A stretch of 32,843 nt of DNA from Chloroflexota bacterium. GTDB taxonomy: Bacteria; Chloroflexota; Anaerolineae; Anaerolineales; Anaerolineaceae. The notes under the pieces are model-generated. The model had not been told where the DNA came from. It searched no databases and saw nothing but the letters and a program-made list of their open reading frames with translations. Shown here piece after piece: positions 31,291-32,843 of the stretch; position 1 is the stretch's first letter, and every line of letters begins with the position of its first letter. Position numbers and translations under genes: made by a program. Where the stretch lies: positions 1 through 32,843 of the forward strand of contig JAAYCN010000087.1 in the NCBI GenBank assembly GCA_012729755.1, read 5' to 3'.

Positions 31291-32663
31291 TGAGCGAGAT
31301 TAACAGACACGAAAAATTCAACTTCAAATCTTTATCACAAATCCAAGAGAAAGCCTCGGAATTAGGCATAGCTCTCTCGAGTGTAGACGATTGCAGCGTT
31401 CTTGCAGAACCTGTCAATATAGCCGAACGCCGTATTAGTAAGAATGCTTTTGCTGTTTTGCCAATGGAGGGTTGTGATTGGACGGCTGAAGGTTCGCTTA
31501 CCGAGCTGGCTCACAGACGTTATGAGCGATTTTTCCTGGGTGGCTCTGGACTGATTTGGTGGGAAGCCTGTGCGGTAGTGCCTGAAGGAAGGGCAAACCC
31601 CAGGCAGATGATGTTGACAAAGGTCAACCATCAGCTCATTAGCAGGTTGTTGGAAAACTTGCGGAGGCGTGCTATTCGGGAAACTGGACAGGCACCATTA
31701 TGCATCCTGCAGTTGACGCATTCGGGCCGTTATTCAAGACCCGAAGGAAAGCGCTCATTACCGTTAACTGCTCAACGTGATCCATTTCTGGATCCTGTTG
31801 GTGGGATCAAAGATGACAGCAGGATTGTGAGCGACGACTATCTTAAGAAACTTGTTGAAATTTATGCTGAGACGGCAAAAAGGGCTCAAGAAACCGGCTT
31901 TGATGGTATAGATGTCAAAGCATGCCACCGTTATCTGATTAACGAATTGCTGGCAGCACGAACACGGGCTGGTGATTTTGGCGGCCCATTTGAAAATCGG
32001 TCGAGGTTCATTTTAGAGGTTGTTGAGGCAATAAAAGCGGTTGTACGTCCAGATTTTATTGTTTCCTCCCGGTTTAACGCGTATGACAGGCATCCTTTTC
32101 CGTATGGATTTGGTGTTAGTCCTGAGAACGTATTAGAGGCTGATTTGGAAGAGCCGATATTGTTGGCAAAATTACTGGTTAAAAAGGGCGTCGAATTGCT
32201 GTGCGTTACAGCTGGCAATCCTTATTCTGATTTTCCAGAGATCACGCGGCCGATGGACTTGCCGTTAGTTGGAAAGCCCAAACCATCTGAACATCCGCTG
32301 GAAGGGGTGGCGAGGCTCTTTGGCGTTACAAAGGCAATTAAACATGAAGTGAGCTCTGTGAAAGTTGTCGGGAGCGGATATTCCTGGCTAAGACAGTTTA
32401 TTCCCAACTTCGCTGCCGCGAATATCGAGGCCGGTAACGTTGATTTTGTCGGTTTAGGCAGGTCGAGTTTCGCTTACCCTGACGCTCCCAGAGATTTCTT
32501 AACAGATGGAAAATTCAACGAGAAAAAATGCTGCGTCAGCTGCAGCCGCTGTTCTCAGATGATGCGGGATGATACTTTTGCTGGTTGTGCCATTAAAGAT
32601 AGATCAGTCTACCAGAGCATATATCAGACAGCAAGAACAGCGGCAGAAAAGGTGAACAAATGA
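31290..32663 (+). CDS. Old-yellow-enzyme family NADH:flavin oxidoreductase with C-terminal Fe-S Cys cluster
   Basis: 457 residues. The FMN TIM barrel has GLIWWEACAVVPEGR, LCILQLTHSGRYSRPEG, GFDGIDVKACHRYLINELL (the usual catalytic HGYL region reads CHRYL), FENRSRFILEVVEAI and VDFVGLGRSSFAYPD. Cys414/415, 418, 421 and 433 near the end match the Fe-S position of 2,4-dienoyl-CoA reductase and BaiCD-like enzymes, with one residue less between the second and third Cys. It lacks the FAD/NAD half found in those longer proteins. A reducing role on an unsaturated ketone or acid is likely. The ATG overlaps the repressor stop by one base, and the next SDR gene overlaps by four. Confidence 0.87.
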   Translation: MSEINRHEKFNFKSLSQIQEKASELGIALSSVDDCSVLAEPVNIAERRISKNAFAVLPMEGCDWTAEGSLTELAHRRYERFFLGGSGLIWWEACAVVPEGRANPRQMMLTKVNHQLISRLLENLRRRAIRETGQAPLCILQLTHSGRYSRPEGKRSLPLTAQRDPFLDPVGGIKDDSRIVSDDYLKKLVEIYAETAKRAQETGFDGIDVKACHRYLINELLAARTRAGDFGGPFENRSRFILEVVEAIKAVVRPDFIVSSRFNAYDRHPFPYGFGVSPENVLEADLEEPILLAKLLVKKGVELLCVTAGNPYSDFPEITRPMDLPLVGKPKPSEHPLEGVARLFGVTKAIKHEVSSVKVVGSGYSWLRQFIPNFAAANIEAGNVDFVGLGRSSFAYPDAPRDFLTDGKFNEKKCCVSCSRCSQMMRDDTFAGCAIKDRSVYQSIYQTARTAAEKVNK

Positions 32664-32843
32664 CTACAATCACTCAGCCTATTCGGAAAACAGCCATTGT
32701 AACTGGCGCAGGAAGAGGTATTGGGCTCAGTATCGCGACAAAGTTAGCAGAAGATGGCTACAATGTCATCATCGCAGCAAGAAGTCGAATTGAGGATTAC
32801 AGAGAAAACCTCGCACTCCTTGATAAGTATGGGCAATCAATTA
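32660..32843 (+). CDS. SDR-family oxidoreductase (5' part only)
   Basis: The first 61 codons of a short-chain dehydrogenase run off the right edge. The cofactor motif TGAGRGIG (residues 15-22) and the following IATKLAEDGYNVIIAARS are typical of FabG-like SDRs. The ATG overlaps the old-yellow-enzyme stop as ATGA, so it is the third gene of the LacI-led operon. The catalytic residues and substrate region are outside the window. Confidence 0.9.
   Translation, partial: MTTITQPIRKTAIVTGAGRGIGLSIATKLAEDGYNVIIAARSRIEDYRENLALLDKYGQSI

Overview
The window looks like a chromosomal stretch from a mid-GC, probably anaerobic bacterium, most likely a Chloroflexota of the Anaerolineae type. This rests on lipoprotein binding proteins with long Ala/Pro/Glu linkers after the lipobox Cys, Fe-S/flavin oxidoreductases and many solute-specific ABC importers. 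It is inference, because there is no rRNA or other marker gene. Apart from one tRNA-Ser, the window is made of short operons for uptake and catabolism of small polar carbon and nitrogen compounds.

Layout. (1) 1-4511, minus strand: a promoter and structured leader, then an archaeal-type purD, an M42 aminopeptidase, a BtpA-family TIM barrel and a BMP-type nucleoside-like binding lipoprotein cut by the window edge. (2) 4668-7135, minus: an ECF cobalt/nickel importer (cbiM with a PDGLE tail, cbiQ, cbiO), divergent from a Fur-family regulator at 7243. Two TTGCAA-type palindromes lie between them. (3) 7694-7779, minus: tRNA-Ser(GGA) with a terminator; then an apparently leaderless HAD hydrolase. 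(4) 8546-12439, minus: a sugar-acid operon (UxuB-like SDR, Ldh/YiaK-type reductase, KDPG aldolase fused to a VOC domain, KDG kinase), with an IclR regulator upstream. (5) 13992-23865, plus: a nine-gene operon coding for a Liv-type importer followed by a NagB-like protein, a creatininase-fold hydrolase, a Gfo/Idh oxidoreductase and a large permuted dihydropyrimidine-dehydrogenase-like flavoprotein. (6) 23905-29953, minus: nitrilase-family amidase, an RbsC-like permease, a sugar-type binding lipoprotein, a fused ATPase-ATPase-permease and an isochorismatase-family hydrolase. (7) 30259-end, plus: a LacI regulator, an old-yellow-enzyme family oxidoreductase and a truncated SDR.

How it fits together. 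Operons 4 and 5 share the palindromic core GAAACAnTGTTTC. One copy follows the operon 4 promoter and the other overlaps the operon 5 promoter, so the IclR protein encoded between them probably controls both. The importer and four unusual enzymes of operon 5 would then feed an intermediate into the 2-keto-3-deoxygluconate route of operon 4. The substrate is unknown. A Gfo/Idh enzyme with a creatininase-fold hydrolase recalls the Thermotoga inositol route to hexuronates, while the DPD-like and NagB-like proteins hint at a nitrogen-containing ring or amino sugar. Operons 6 and 7 form a second divergon with LacI-type operators on both sides, and two C-N hydrolases enclose its importer. The most likely undescribed system is the operon 4+5 regulon; the second candidate is the LacI divergon with its fused transporter.
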